Origin: Nitrospira_D sp035465795
Lineage (GTDB): Bacteria; Nitrospirota; Nitrospiria; Nitrospirales; Nitrospiraceae
NCBI RefSeq assembly: GCF_049546785.1
Contig: NZ_JBMWAN010000001.1
Location: 620,001 to 684,000 of the forward strand
DNA: 64,000 nucleotides
Direction: 5' to 3'
Part shown: in pieces, positions 1 to 8,061 of the stretch
Layout: every line of letters starts with the position of its first letter
How positions within the stretch are numbered: position 1 is the first letter of the stretch
The notes under the pieces: model-generated
Databases searched by the model: none
Told to the model about the DNA's origin: nothing
What the model saw: only the letters and a program-made list of their open reading frames with translations
Translations under genes and position numbers: made by a program

Positions 1-787
1 ACTCCTCCTGCGACTGCGCCAGTGAATAGGTATCGGTGGTCGGAAGGCGGCCCAGAATTTCGTCCGGAACGCCGAGAAACCGCGCCATCTCGTACACCTG
101 AGATTTGTACAAGTGTGCGATGGGTTTGATGTCCGCCGACCCGTCGCCATTTTTCACAAAAAACCCCTGATCGTACTCAAGACGATTGGGAGTACCAGCC
201 ACCGCGTACAGAAAGCGATCGGCGTAGTAATACTCCATCATCTTTCTCGTACGCTGTTTGAAGTTTGTCGCGGCAACCAGCGCCAGAAATGCATCGGCTG
301 TCAGGCGCACCTTCGTCTGCTTCCCGCTCGGGTCCTCCACCACCACATATGAGATTCTGAACTCCGTGCTTTCGAGAGAGGACAGGACCAGCTTGGATTT
401 GTAACCCGCATGATACGCCGGCACCACGGCTCGAATCGCCTCGTCGCGCCGGCGATAACAGTCTGCCCCCTGGAGGATGCCCGAGATATCCTCCTTGAAC
501 GTTCTGATCCCGAGCTTCTTCGCAAGCAATTGCCCCAGGCGCAGGCTCTCGTCCGAGGAATCGGATTCCGGCATAAAGATCCCTATCACACGATCCGCTC
601 CCAAGGCATGGACGGAAAGAGCCGCGACGGCACTGCTGTCGATGCCGCCCGATAACCCCACCACAACTCCTTTGCGTCTGAGCTGCTTGAATACCCCCTC
701 GCGAATGAACGCGCCGATCCGATCCGCCTCTTTTCCCGCGTCAAGCTTCAGCTGATCGGCCGAAAATACATCTTGTTCCTTGTTCAT
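1..787 (-). CDS. nadE: NAD+ synthetase-like PP-loop amide ligase (3' end cut by window)
   Basis: Minus-strand frame from ATG 787, running off the left edge; about 262 residues are visible. The PP-loop signature SGGIDSS sits at residues 46-52, and later FFVKNGDGSADIKP and LPTTDTYSLAQSQEE match the substrate loops of ammonia-dependent NAD synthetases, which adenylate nicotinate adenine dinucleotide and transfer ammonia. No glutaminase domain precedes it. GAGGAGG six bases upstream of the second of two adjacent ATGs favours 787 over 790. It is the last visible gene of the amidotransferase-ACP-ligase series. That setting leaves open a role in amide formation on the polysaccharide rather than NAD synthesis; the family call is firm, the substrate is inference. 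Confidence 0.82.
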   Translation of the reverse strand, partial: MNKEQDVFSADQLKLDAGKEADRIGAFIREGVFKQLRRKGVVVGLSGGIDSSAVAALSVHALGADRVIGIFMPESDSSDESLRLGQLLAKKLGIRTFKEDISGILQGADCYRRRDEAIRAVVPAYHAGYKSKLVLSSLESTEFRISYVVVEDPSGKQTKVRLTADAFLALVAATNFKQRTRKMMEYYYADRFLYAVAGTPNRLEYDQGFFVKNGDGSADIKPIAHLYKSQVYEMARFLGVPDEILGRLPTTDTYSLAQSQEE

Positions 788-854
788 CATCAACCTCCTC
801 GAAAACTCCCGTTGCAATTCAAAGCACACGTTCACACTTCTTGGATGCACCAGG

Positions 855-880
855 GGGCATCAACCTTTTGGTTGGAGCCC
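855..880 (-). other. small intergenic stem-loop between ligase and nadE-like gene
   Basis: GGGC and GCCC flank CAACC-TTTT-GGTTG, giving a nine-pair hairpin interrupted by a two-by-two internal loop. It lies in the 163-bp space between the ligase stop and the nadE-like start. No T-tract follows on either strand, so it is more likely an mRNA processing or stability element, or chance, than a rho-independent terminator. Confidence 0.25.
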
Positions 881-950
881 GATCACACTCCATGCCGGAT
901 TCGAGCGGGTGGCCGGGAAGCGAGAAACCACTCACGGAGTCAGGTATGGT

Positions 951-3900
951 CTACACGGGTGATTGGGCGAATCCCAGACTGATATCACGCAGACCCTGCC
1001 GTAATATCTTGCCGGAAGGAGACTTGGGCAAAGCCGCTACGATGATAATTCCCTTGGGCCGTTTATACTGGACCAGTCGCTGCGCACAGAACGCGAGCAG
1101 ATCCTGATCAGTCGCGCAACCGGCTTCCTTGAGCACCACCACCGCACATATCTTCTGCCCCAAAATGGGATCGTCGATCCCGACCACTCCTGCCTCCTGA
1201 ACCTGATGGTGCTGCAGGAGCACGTCTTCAATCTCAGTGGGGCTGATGCGATACGCCCCCGACTTGATCATCTCACTGTTGCGCCCCTCAATCGTCAAAT
1301 AGTTATCTTCGTCCAATCGTCCCATATCCCCGGTGTGAAGCCACCCATCTTGCAACACGTCCGCCGTCGTCTTCGGATCCTGCCAGTACCCCTGCATGAT
1401 ATTGTCACCCGATGCGCACACCTCGCCGATTTCACCGGGCCGCGCCGTCTCGCCGCCTTCCTTCACGATCTTCAAGGTGACCCCGGGAACGGCTCGACCA
1501 ACAGACCCCTTTTTCACATCCAACAAATCAGGCGGAAGGTACGTTAACCGGGCAGCGGCTTCAGTCTGGCCATACATGAGGAAAATGCTTTTCCCTGGGA
1601 AAACCGACCGCAGGCGATTCAGCAATTCAGATGGCATGGGGCCACCTGCATGCGTGATATAGCGCAGGGACGGAAATGAATAGGACTTGAGATTGGATTG
1701 ATTCAGCATGATCGCATACGTCGTAGACACTCCGGATAACCCGGTGACCCCCGTCTTCATCATGCTTTCCAGCACAACGTGGGGATAGACCAGGCTGTTC
1801 TCAATCACGAGCGTCCCACCGACAAACAAATGCGTCAGCATGACCGAATTGCCATAGGCAAAGGCGAACGGAAGCACCGCCATCACCGAATCATCCCTGG
1901 TAAGACGCAGATACTCGAGAATCGATCTGGTGTTGGCGATCAGATTCTTGTGCGTCAGCATGACGCCTTTCGGTTGTCCGGTTGAACCGGACGTGTATAT
2001 GATCTGGGCCAGGTCGCCGGCAGCCTTTACGGCCCCCTTGCCTTGATGACACGCGATGACTTCGTCCGCCTTCAGGATGAATCGCAAGCCGGTTGACTCC
2101 AGATCCCGGGGGGTCCACTGTTTGATTGTCGGGGAGACAACCAGTCCCGTTGCACCGACATGGGAAAGAATGCGCATCACTTCCTGAAGCGGCACCTGCG
2201 GATGAATGGCCACCACGACGCCCCCGACTTCAAGCACCGCCAGATACGTCGCAATATATTCAGGCGAATTTTCCATCCAGACAATCGCCCGATCTCCCGC
2301 CGACAAGCCCGCATGGCTCAGCCGACTCTTCACCGACGCAACGAGACCTTTTAATTCCGCATAACTCCACTGCCGCCCCCTATGGACTACCGCCACCCTC
2401 TGAGGCCAGGAATCCATCGTATGAGCGATGACCTGCTCTAACCGCATATCCCTCCTGTTTTCCCCCACCAACCCTGTTTGCTCCAGGGCCCGAGCCGCTG
2501 CCGTCCCTTGATTATGCATATTGGGCGACGTAGTTGCCGGAAGCCTCCGAAGCCGTCTCTTGTCCACCTTGCCGGTATCGGTCTTTGGCAGCTCTTTGAC
2601 GATCTCGATAACCTTGGGAACCATATAGTCTTCTAAACGCATAGCGCAGTGACGACGAATTTCCTGCAACTCTATCGCCACCCCCTCCTGCACCCGAACT
2701 ACCGCTTTCACGAATTGACCAAGTGTCGGATCTGGGATGCCGACCACCGCAGCCTCTGCAATCCCTGTCATTGCACACAACACGTTTTCGACTTCGCGCG
2801 GGCTGACTTTGTGCCCTTTGGTCTTAATCAAATCATCCCTGCGCCCGACAAAATAATAGAACCCCTCTTCATCCGTAAAGAACAAGTCCCCTGTATGGAG
2901 CACCCTTTCGTGCGGCCAGACACCGGGTCTCAGCACTTGCGCGGTCTCTTCGGGCATTTCCCAATAACCCGCCATGACATGGGACCCTCTTACCACAAGC
3001 TCTCCGATCAGGCCCGGGCCGACTCTGTTCCCGCGATCATCAACGAGATACATCTCTTGATTCGGCATTCCCTTCCCGATCGAAGCCGGTCTTTTATCCA
3101 GCTGATCCGGCGGCAGATATGACACGCGCTTGCACTCCGTGAGACCGTACATCGAGAAAATTTTGGCCTGAGGAAACAGCCCCCGCAATTTTTCGATATG
3201 ATGCGTGGGCAAGACCGCAGCGGTACTCGTAAGATATCTGAGCGACGAACAATCATATCTTGTGAGATCCATCTCAAGGAGCAGCGCAATGCTCGTCGGA
3301 ACAAGCGGAAGTCCCGTCACTTTTTCCTGCGCAATTTTCCCCAGCACCGTGTGGGGATAGGAAAAAGACCGCTCAAGGACCACCGTGCCTCCGATCTTAA
3401 AGCCCATCAGCACCTGATACAGGCCGTAATCGAACGACAACGGCAGCATGCTGAGAATGACGTCGTCCGGCCGGTTTTCCAAATAGGTCGTAATGGACGT
3501 CGCCGCCGAGACTATATTCAGGTGGGTCAGCATCACCGCCTTTGGCACGCCCGTAGATGCGGATGTATAGATGAGCGCTGCGAGATCCAGATCGATATTC
3601 TGTTTGGGGGGCGGGCAGCAGGACTCACCTCTTCCGGCCAGGCACTGTTCAAACGTGACCACCGTCAGTGAATCTTGAGGCTGTCCCTTCAGGAATTGTC
3701 CCGTGACAATTGCCAGCTTAAGATGCGGCAAACGATTCACCTGCTCCCGCAACTGCGTGACGGCTGCGGGGGAACACAGGATCGTCGAGGCTCGACAGTT
3801 GTTCAACTTATAGAGCACTTTATCCGGCTTCGAGCTTGGACTGAGGAGGACAAACACCCCGCCCGCCTTCAAGGCCGCAAATAGCGCGACCACCGCCTCC

Positions 3901-4085
3901 ACGGAGTTTTCCGTCCAGATCGCCACCCGATCTCCCCGACGCACACCAAGTTCCGCGAGCGAATAGGCGAGACGATTCGCCTGTTCCTCAAGGTCCCGGT
4001 AGGTCATCCTCCGGCTTCCCACAACGAGCGCCGGTTTCTCCGGGAAACGAGCTGCGCTGTTTTCTAAAAACTCCTCAACTTGCAT
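951..4085 (-). CDS. tandem AMP-forming acyl/amino-acid ligase (two fused adenylation domains), XrtA-type EPS locus
   Basis: 1044 residues holding two complete ANL-superfamily adenylating enzymes. Domain 1 (about 1-515) has the phosphate loop YTSASTGVPKA at 173-183, YGLTE near 313, HTGD at 397 and the C-terminal lysine motif KTDTGK at 501-506. Domain 2 (about 545-1044) has the canonical YTSGSTGQPKG at 697-707, YGQTE, LHTGD and a final PSGK. Each half would activate a carboxylate as an acyl-adenylate and pass it to CoA or to the adjacent carrier protein. XrtA-associated ligases are normally single-domain (about 520 residues), so the fusion is unusual. Domain 1 has Ala for the usual Gly in its loop. 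Start ATG 4085 follows GGAGA. The gene is five bases downstream of the ACP gene. Confidence 0.9.
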   Translation of the reverse strand: MQVEEFLENSAARFPEKPALVVGSRRMTYRDLEEQANRLAYSLAELGVRRGDRVAIWTENSVEAVVALFAALKAGGVFVLLSPSSKPDKVLYKLNNCRASTILCSPAAVTQLREQVNRLPHLKLAIVTGQFLKGQPQDSLTVVTFEQCLAGRGESCCPPPKQNIDLDLAALIYTSASTGVPKAVMLTHLNIVSAATSITTYLENRPDDVILSMLPLSFDYGLYQVLMGFKIGGTVVLERSFSYPHTVLGKIAQEKVTGLPLVPTSIALLLEMDLTRYDCSSLRYLTSTAAVLPTHHIEKLRGLFPQAKIFSMYGLTECKRVSYLPPDQLDKRPASIGKGMPNQEMYLVDDRGNRVGPGLIGELVVRGSHVMAGYWEMPEETAQVLRPGVWPHERVLHTGDLFFTDEEGFYYFVGRRDDLIKTKGHKVSPREVENVLCAMTGIAEAAVVGIPDPTLGQFVKAVVRVQEGVAIELQEIRRHCAMRLEDYMVPKVIEIVKELPKTDTGKVDKRRLRRLPATTSPNMHNQGTAAARALEQTGLVGENRRDMRLEQVIAHTMDSWPQRVAVVHRGRQWSYAELKGLVASVKSRLSHAGLSAGDRAIVWMENSPEYIATYLAVLEVGGVVVAIHPQVPLQEVMRILSHVGATGLVVSPTIKQWTPRDLESTGLRFILKADEVIACHQGKGAVKAAGDLAQIIYTSGSTGQPKGVMLTHKNLIANTRSILEYLRLTRDDSVMAVLPFAFAYGNSVMLTHLFVGGTLVIENSLVYPHVVLESMMKTGVTGLSGVSTTYAIMLNQSNLKSYSFPSLRYITHAGGPMPSELLNRLRSVFPGKSIFLMYGQTEAAARLTYLPPDLLDVKKGSVGRAVPGVTLKIVKEGGETARPGEIGEVCASGDNIMQGYWQDPKTTADVLQDGWLHTGDMGRLDEDNYLTIEGRNSEMIKSGAYRISPTEIEDVLLQHHQVQEAGVVGIDDPILGQKICAVVVLKEAGCATDQDLLAFCAQRLVQYKRPKGIIIVAALPKSPSGKILRQGLRDISLGFAQSPV

Positions 4086-4090
4086 GCGGG

Positions 4091-4369
4091 TTATCTCCGG
4101 TGATTCACCGACATCGAGCCCTTCCGCTCCACAAACCGAGTGACCGCATTGACTGAATCCAAATTGGCCGGAATGAGGTCCTCGTCCTCAACCTTGACTT
4201 GGAACTTCTCCTCCAGGAATGCCACCAATTCCAGCACGCCCGTTGAATCGATGATGCCCGAATCCAGAAAGGAGGTGTCACCGCTTAGCTCGACCTCTGT
4301 CCGTCCAAAGAGAAATTTATCCAACACATACTGCCGCACCTCTGCCTCGATTGATGTCATCTCATGCAC
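4091..4369 (-). CDS. acyl carrier protein
   Basis: 92 residues of acidic four-helix carrier protein. The phosphopantetheine-attachment serine is S42 in GIIDSTGVLELV, preceded by TSFLDS as in stand-alone ACPs of XrtA/PEP-CTERM polysaccharide loci. It overlaps the amidotransferase stop by eight bases and is followed five bases later by the tandem ligase, so the three are probably translated together. It likely carries the carboxylate activated by the ligase. Motif DST rather than DSL is common in non-fatty-acid carriers. Confidence 0.85.
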   Translation of the reverse strand: MHEMTSIEAEVRQYVLDKFLFGRTEVELSGDTSFLDSGIIDSTGVLELVAFLEEKFQVKVEDEDLIPANLDSVNAVTRFVERKGSMSVNHRR

Positions 4370-6299
4370 TCCTTGGAAAGTTCTTGATAAACTGATCCAC
4401 CACTAACTGCGTCGAAAGTATTCCGACCAATGCCATATTGTCTTTCACACTGATGATCTGGCCCTGCCTCGCCTTCTCCGAGAGTTTCCCGACAGATCCG
4501 GCGTCAAAGACGCCGCCCTCCGAGATCGCTCGAGGCGCAAGCAGTTCTTCTACATACTCAAATAACCTGCCCGCCTTGCCCCCCGCAAGAAAACTCTGAC
4601 TATCGGGTGCGCGATACGGCTGTTTATGCCTGTTTCTGATGGCACGTGGTATCAGATCTCCGACGGCTTGCTTCAACAGATACTTTTCGTTCAAGACTTT
4701 CATTTTGAGCTGGGGAGAAAGACGGGACGCAAACTCTACGACGCGATAATCGAGAAATGGAAACCTCCCCTCAATAGAATGCGCCATCGCCATCCGGTCA
4801 CCTTGCGATGACAAGATATAGCCCGGAAGAAGATAGGCCGCTTCAAGATACTGCGACTGCGAAAAGCTATCCCACTGTTTATAGCGAGCGGGCAGAAGCC
4901 CCTCGAGCACCGTCATGGCGTTACAGCCCTTGAGCGTATCCCTCGCCTCTTTCGAAAAGAATACTTTAAGCTTGGACGTGGTATCCCATCGAGGCAAGTG
5001 CGAGAAAAAGGGGCTTTCCAGGTCTTCCTTTCTCACGTGGAAGAATGCCCGCAGGTATGAATCGGATTGAGACTGGAGGTTCTTCATATAGGGATAGAGC
5101 CGCCTCAGGAGAATCGGGCGAAATTTTGAGCCCGGGTATTTTGCCCAGAATCGCCGGATTTTAGCCTCTTTGAAAATATCGTACCCCCCAAGCACTTCGT
5201 CGGACCCCTCCCCCGTAAGAACAACTTTATATCCCTGATCTCGAACCAGCCTGGACAAGAGAAAGAGCGGAGCCGGAGCAGTCCTCAGGACCGGTTTCTC
5301 CGTATGCCAAATCACTTCGGGGAACACCCGCCCGATATCCTGGGATGAACAGAGAACGCCCTGGTGATCCGTCTTCAGGAACGCGCTCGCCTCGTTTTGG
5401 AAACTGCTTTCATCAAACTCTTTATCCTCAAAAGCAACCGAGAATGTTTTCAGATGGGTTTTCCCCAGCTTGTTCACCAAGGCCGCGATTACGGTCGAAT
5501 CGAGCCCCCCGCTCAGGTATGCCCCAACGGGCACATCCGACCGCAAGCGAATGCGCGTCGCATCCAGGAGTAACTCGAGCAGCGCTTCTCGAGCCTCCTC
5601 CTCATTTTCGAGGCCCTTTGAAGGGTTGTAATCAAGTGTCCAATAGGGCTGGACGCGCAGATTGCCGCGTTCCAGTACCAAAGAATGGCCAGGGGGGAGC
5701 TCTGACACCCCGGCAAAGATTGTCCGGGGGGGGAGAGTCACCCAAAAAGTAAATAACTCGTCGAGCGCCTCCATATCGATCGCCCGCCGCATGGAGGGAA
5801 CAGCCAACAACGATTTGATTTCTGAAGCAAACGCAAATCCCTCAGGAGTTGTGGCATAAAACAGGGGGCGAACCCCGACCCGGTCGCGGGAAAGAAACAA
5901 CCGCGCACTCCTGGAGTCCCAAATTGCAAACGCCCACTGCCCGTTCAGATATTGGACGCAATCTTCGCCCTTCTCTTCGTACAGGTGGATGATGACTTCT
6001 GTATCCGATTGGGTTTGAAAGCGGTGTCCCTTTTTGAGAAGATCTTCACGCAACTCCACATAATTGAAGATCTCGCCGTTGAAGGTGATCCAGACGGTCT
6101 TATCCTCGTTATGCATCGGCTGATGCCCCCCGCCAAGGTCAATAATGCTGAGCCTTGCATGGGCGAGCCCGACCGATCCTGACAAATGGAATCCTGCGGC
6201 ATCGGGCCCCCGGTGATTGACCATGCCGATCATGCGCTGAAGCAGCGGTCTTTCAACGGGAGCGCTATTCTGCTTTACGATTCCTGCAATGCCACACAT
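4362..6299 (-). CDS. asnB: glutamine-hydrolysing asparagine synthase-like amidotransferase, XrtA-associated
   Basis: 645 residues. The N-terminus MCGIAGIV exposes catalytic Cys2 of a class II glutaminase. NHRGPD, FNGEIFNY and the glutamine-binding segments follow. The synthetase half has the PP-loop SGGLDST at 263-269 and a second signature TGEGSDEVLGGY. Length and order match the exosortase-A amidotransferase family, which is thought to amidate a sugar acid or acyl group of the polysaccharide rather than make free asparagine. It is the first gene after a 312-bp leader with an ops-like element, and it overlaps the ACP gene. An eight-G run lies in its coding sequence at 5726-5733. True substrate unknown. 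Confidence 0.88.
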   Translation of the reverse strand: MCGIAGIVKQNSAPVERPLLQRMIGMVNHRGPDAAGFHLSGSVGLAHARLSIIDLGGGHQPMHNEDKTVWITFNGEIFNYVELREDLLKKGHRFQTQSDTEVIIHLYEEKGEDCVQYLNGQWAFAIWDSRSARLFLSRDRVGVRPLFYATTPEGFAFASEIKSLLAVPSMRRAIDMEALDELFTFWVTLPPRTIFAGVSELPPGHSLVLERGNLRVQPYWTLDYNPSKGLENEEEAREALLELLLDATRIRLRSDVPVGAYLSGGLDSTVIAALVNKLGKTHLKTFSVAFEDKEFDESSFQNEASAFLKTDHQGVLCSSQDIGRVFPEVIWHTEKPVLRTAPAPLFLLSRLVRDQGYKVVLTGEGSDEVLGGYDIFKEAKIRRFWAKYPGSKFRPILLRRLYPYMKNLQSQSDSYLRAFFHVRKEDLESPFFSHLPRWDTTSKLKVFFSKEARDTLKGCNAMTVLEGLLPARYKQWDSFSQSQYLEAAYLLPGYILSSQGDRMAMAHSIEGRFPFLDYRVVEFASRLSPQLKMKVLNEKYLLKQAVGDLIPRAIRNRHKQPYRAPDSQSFLAGGKAGRLFEYVEELLAPRAISEGGVFDAGSVGKLSEKARQGQIISVKDNMALVGILSTQLVVDQFIKNFPRSA

Positions 6300-6611
6300 A
6301 GCGTTATCCAGCGCTTATCGGAGCGACAACTTCCCCTGGAAATCCGTCAACCCCTGTAATTATTCAACTGAGAACCGGCAATACGTCTGAAAGGAGGGTA
6401 AATTGACAAGCTACCGCCGACCCGGTACATGACCAGAAAGTTCTCTTGAGACATTACAACCTTGCCAGCTTAACACGTAACCGCTCAACCGCACACAGGA
6501 ACCGAGCGTTTAGTAGGGGGAGGAATTGAGAGCTTGCAGGGCATCCATTCCTTAGTCAATCCATCCAGAAGAGTAATCCTGCTCCCCACAGCATTCGATC
6601 CTATCCCAAAC
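6300..6611. other. 312-bp leader between NusG paralog and amidotransferase gene
   Basis: No gene is visible in this stretch. On the minus strand it forms the untranslated leader of the amidotransferase-ACP-ligase unit and contains an ops-like motif at 6407-6418. I found no convincing -35/-10 pair and no hairpin followed by a T-run, so whether transcription enters from the upstream EPS genes or starts here is undecided. Confidence 0.5.
6407..6418 (-). promoter_or_regulatory. ops-like antitermination element (RfaH/NusG-paralog target)
   Basis: The minus strand reads GGCGGTAGCTTG. This matches the E. coli ops element GGCGGTAGCGTG at 11 of 12 positions, including the whole GGCGGTAG core. It lies 108-119 bases upstream of the amidotransferase start, in the leader right after the gene for a NusG paralog, which is where such elements act. 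Known biology: RfaH reads ops in the non-template strand of a paused RNA polymerase and suppresses downstream termination. That the local NusG paralog recognises this copy is inference. Confidence 0.55.
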
Positions 6612-7118
6612 TCACGAATTGACAATGGATTTCAGGTCTAAAACAACCCGCACTTGGCCTACCAGCATTTTCAGCAGAAGCATCGCCCGCTGCTGTCCGA
6701 TCATCTCCCTCTCGAAGACCGCTTCTAACCCGCACAGGGGGCCTTCTTGAATACGAACTACATCGCCATGAGCAAATCTTGCCCTCTGGAGTACAGCCAC
6801 TCCCCCTTGAAGCCTCTGCCGAATCCCGTCGATGATGTCACTACTGACCACGGCGGGGCCAGGTCCGAAAGAGACTACATTTCTGACACCGACCGCATAC
6901 TGGACCATTCGTGACTGCGAGAGGATGAACTTCGCAAACAAATACCCCGGGAAAAGCGGGCTGACGACCGACTCCATCTTTCGCCTGATCATTTTATGTT
7001 CACTGATCCGTGGATAGAGCGTCTCAATCCCGGCTCGCGAAAGGCTCGCCTCAGCCAGGTACTCCTGGTGCGGCTTCGTCCGCACCACATGCCACTCCAT
7101 CACCGAAGGCTCAGCCAT
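6612..7118 (-). CDS. NusG-family specialised transcription antiterminator (RfaH/LoaP-like)
   Basis: 168 residues from ATG 7118. The NGN domain begins MEWHVVRTKPHQE and carries SPLFPGYLFAKF near residue 60, the hallmark of NusG and RfaH. A short KOW-like region follows (GDVVRIQEGPLCGLEAVF). GAGAAGG six bases before ATG 7118 decides that start; the frame also opens upstream at GTG 7154 but without a comparable site. It is a paralog rather than housekeeping NusG, since it sits inside an EPS locus without secE or ribosomal genes nearby. It probably helps polymerase read through the long EPS operon; see the ops-like element downstream. Overlap with the deacetylase exists only if the GTG start is used. 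Confidence 0.88.
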   Translation of the reverse strand: MAEPSVMEWHVVRTKPHQEYLAEASLSRAGIETLYPRISEHKMIRRKMESVVSPLFPGYLFAKFILSQSRMVQYAVGVRNVVSFGPGPAVVSSDIIDGIRQRLQGGVAVLQRARFAHGDVVRIQEGPLCGLEAVFEREMIGQQRAMLLLKMLVGQVRVVLDLKSIVNS

Positions 7119-7150
7119 GAAAACCTTCTCTCTCTCCCTGACAATGCCCA

Positions 7151-8056
7151 TCACCGCTCAGTTCCGCCGACAACAGGCTCCAGCAGACCTTCCCTCGATG
7201 CACAAGCGGCACCAACCGGTTCAACCGCTTCCCTTATCGATGTAAACCTAAAATCCGTTACCAGCCGATGCAGGCGCGCTTCCGTTTTTCTCAGATTCAG
7301 GTAGTGGCGGAATCGGGACACGAGTGAGCCCTCCATCCTCGGCTGATCAGGGTCAAGCTCCCACGGATGCAGATACATAATTAAGGGATGCCCGTCAGCC
7401 GCTGCACGGGTGAGCAAACGACGCAAGACCGGATAGGGGTACAATCGAAAATATCCGCCCCCCGCGATCGGAAGACGAACAGGTCCCATCAGGACGGTGG
7501 AAGGAGGCACTTCCCACAAGGGGCCACTTGCAGTCTCTATCCGATGGCACCGGGGATTAGCTCCGGGCATACCGTACCGGTCATGCTGAACCGGGAAAAT
7601 GCTTGAATCATACAGGTACCCTTCTTCCACAAGAATCGGGAGGGCCCATTGCGTTTTCGGGGTAATCGTAAAAGACGGCGCCCGATATCCATGAACAGGC
7701 TTCCCGATGATATCCTCGAGGATGCCCTTGCTCTTCCTGACATCCTCACGAAACTGACGGGGCTGTTGGGTTGTAATCATTTCATGGCCAAATCCATGAG
7801 AGGCGATTTCATGTCCATGACGAGCAATGGCCGTTACAAGGCTCTGATGTTTTAACGCAACCCAGCCAAGGAGAAAAAAGGTGGCATGAATTCCGTGGAC
7901 GGAAAGGAGGGCCAGAATTTTATTGACATTCTGCTCAACCCGGCTTTCGCAATGATCCCACCCGCGCCTTCTCTCCTCCGACCAGAATGCGGCAACTTGA
8001 AAATGCTCTTCTACGTCGAATGAAAGCGCATGCACCCTCGCAGAATCCGTATTCAT
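7151..8056 (-). CDS. polysaccharide deacetylase, XrtA/PEP-CTERM locus type
   Basis: 301 residues of the NodB-homology (carbohydrate esterase 4) fold. LSFDVEEHFQV at the N-terminus supplies the metal and catalytic aspartates in the form typical of the XrtA-associated subfamily. ATFFLLGW, SHGFGHE (metal histidines) and GYRAPSFT follow, and a late YLHPWELDPDQP is typical of this group. No signal peptide is seen, so it probably acts on a cytoplasmic or membrane-bound sugar intermediate, removing N-acetyl groups during EPS assembly. It lies five bases after the sugar transferase gene. Confidence 0.9.
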   Translation of the reverse strand: MNTDSARVHALSFDVEEHFQVAAFWSEERRRGWDHCESRVEQNVNKILALLSVHGIHATFFLLGWVALKHQSLVTAIARHGHEIASHGFGHEMITTQQPRQFREDVRKSKGILEDIIGKPVHGYRAPSFTITPKTQWALPILVEEGYLYDSSIFPVQHDRYGMPGANPRCHRIETASGPLWEVPPSTVLMGPVRLPIAGGGYFRLYPYPVLRRLLTRAAADGHPLIMYLHPWELDPDQPRMEGSLVSRFRHYLNLRKTEARLHRLVTDFRFTSIREAVEPVGAACASREGLLEPVVGGTER

Positions 8057-8061
8057 TCCGC

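Noticed and set aside
5726..5733. Eight-G run in the amidotransferase gene and eight-C run at 14135-14142 before the EPS export genes, as possible phase-variation tracts
   Set aside because: A run of the same length occurs in ispD (53132-53139), a housekeeping gene, so such runs seem ordinary at this base composition.
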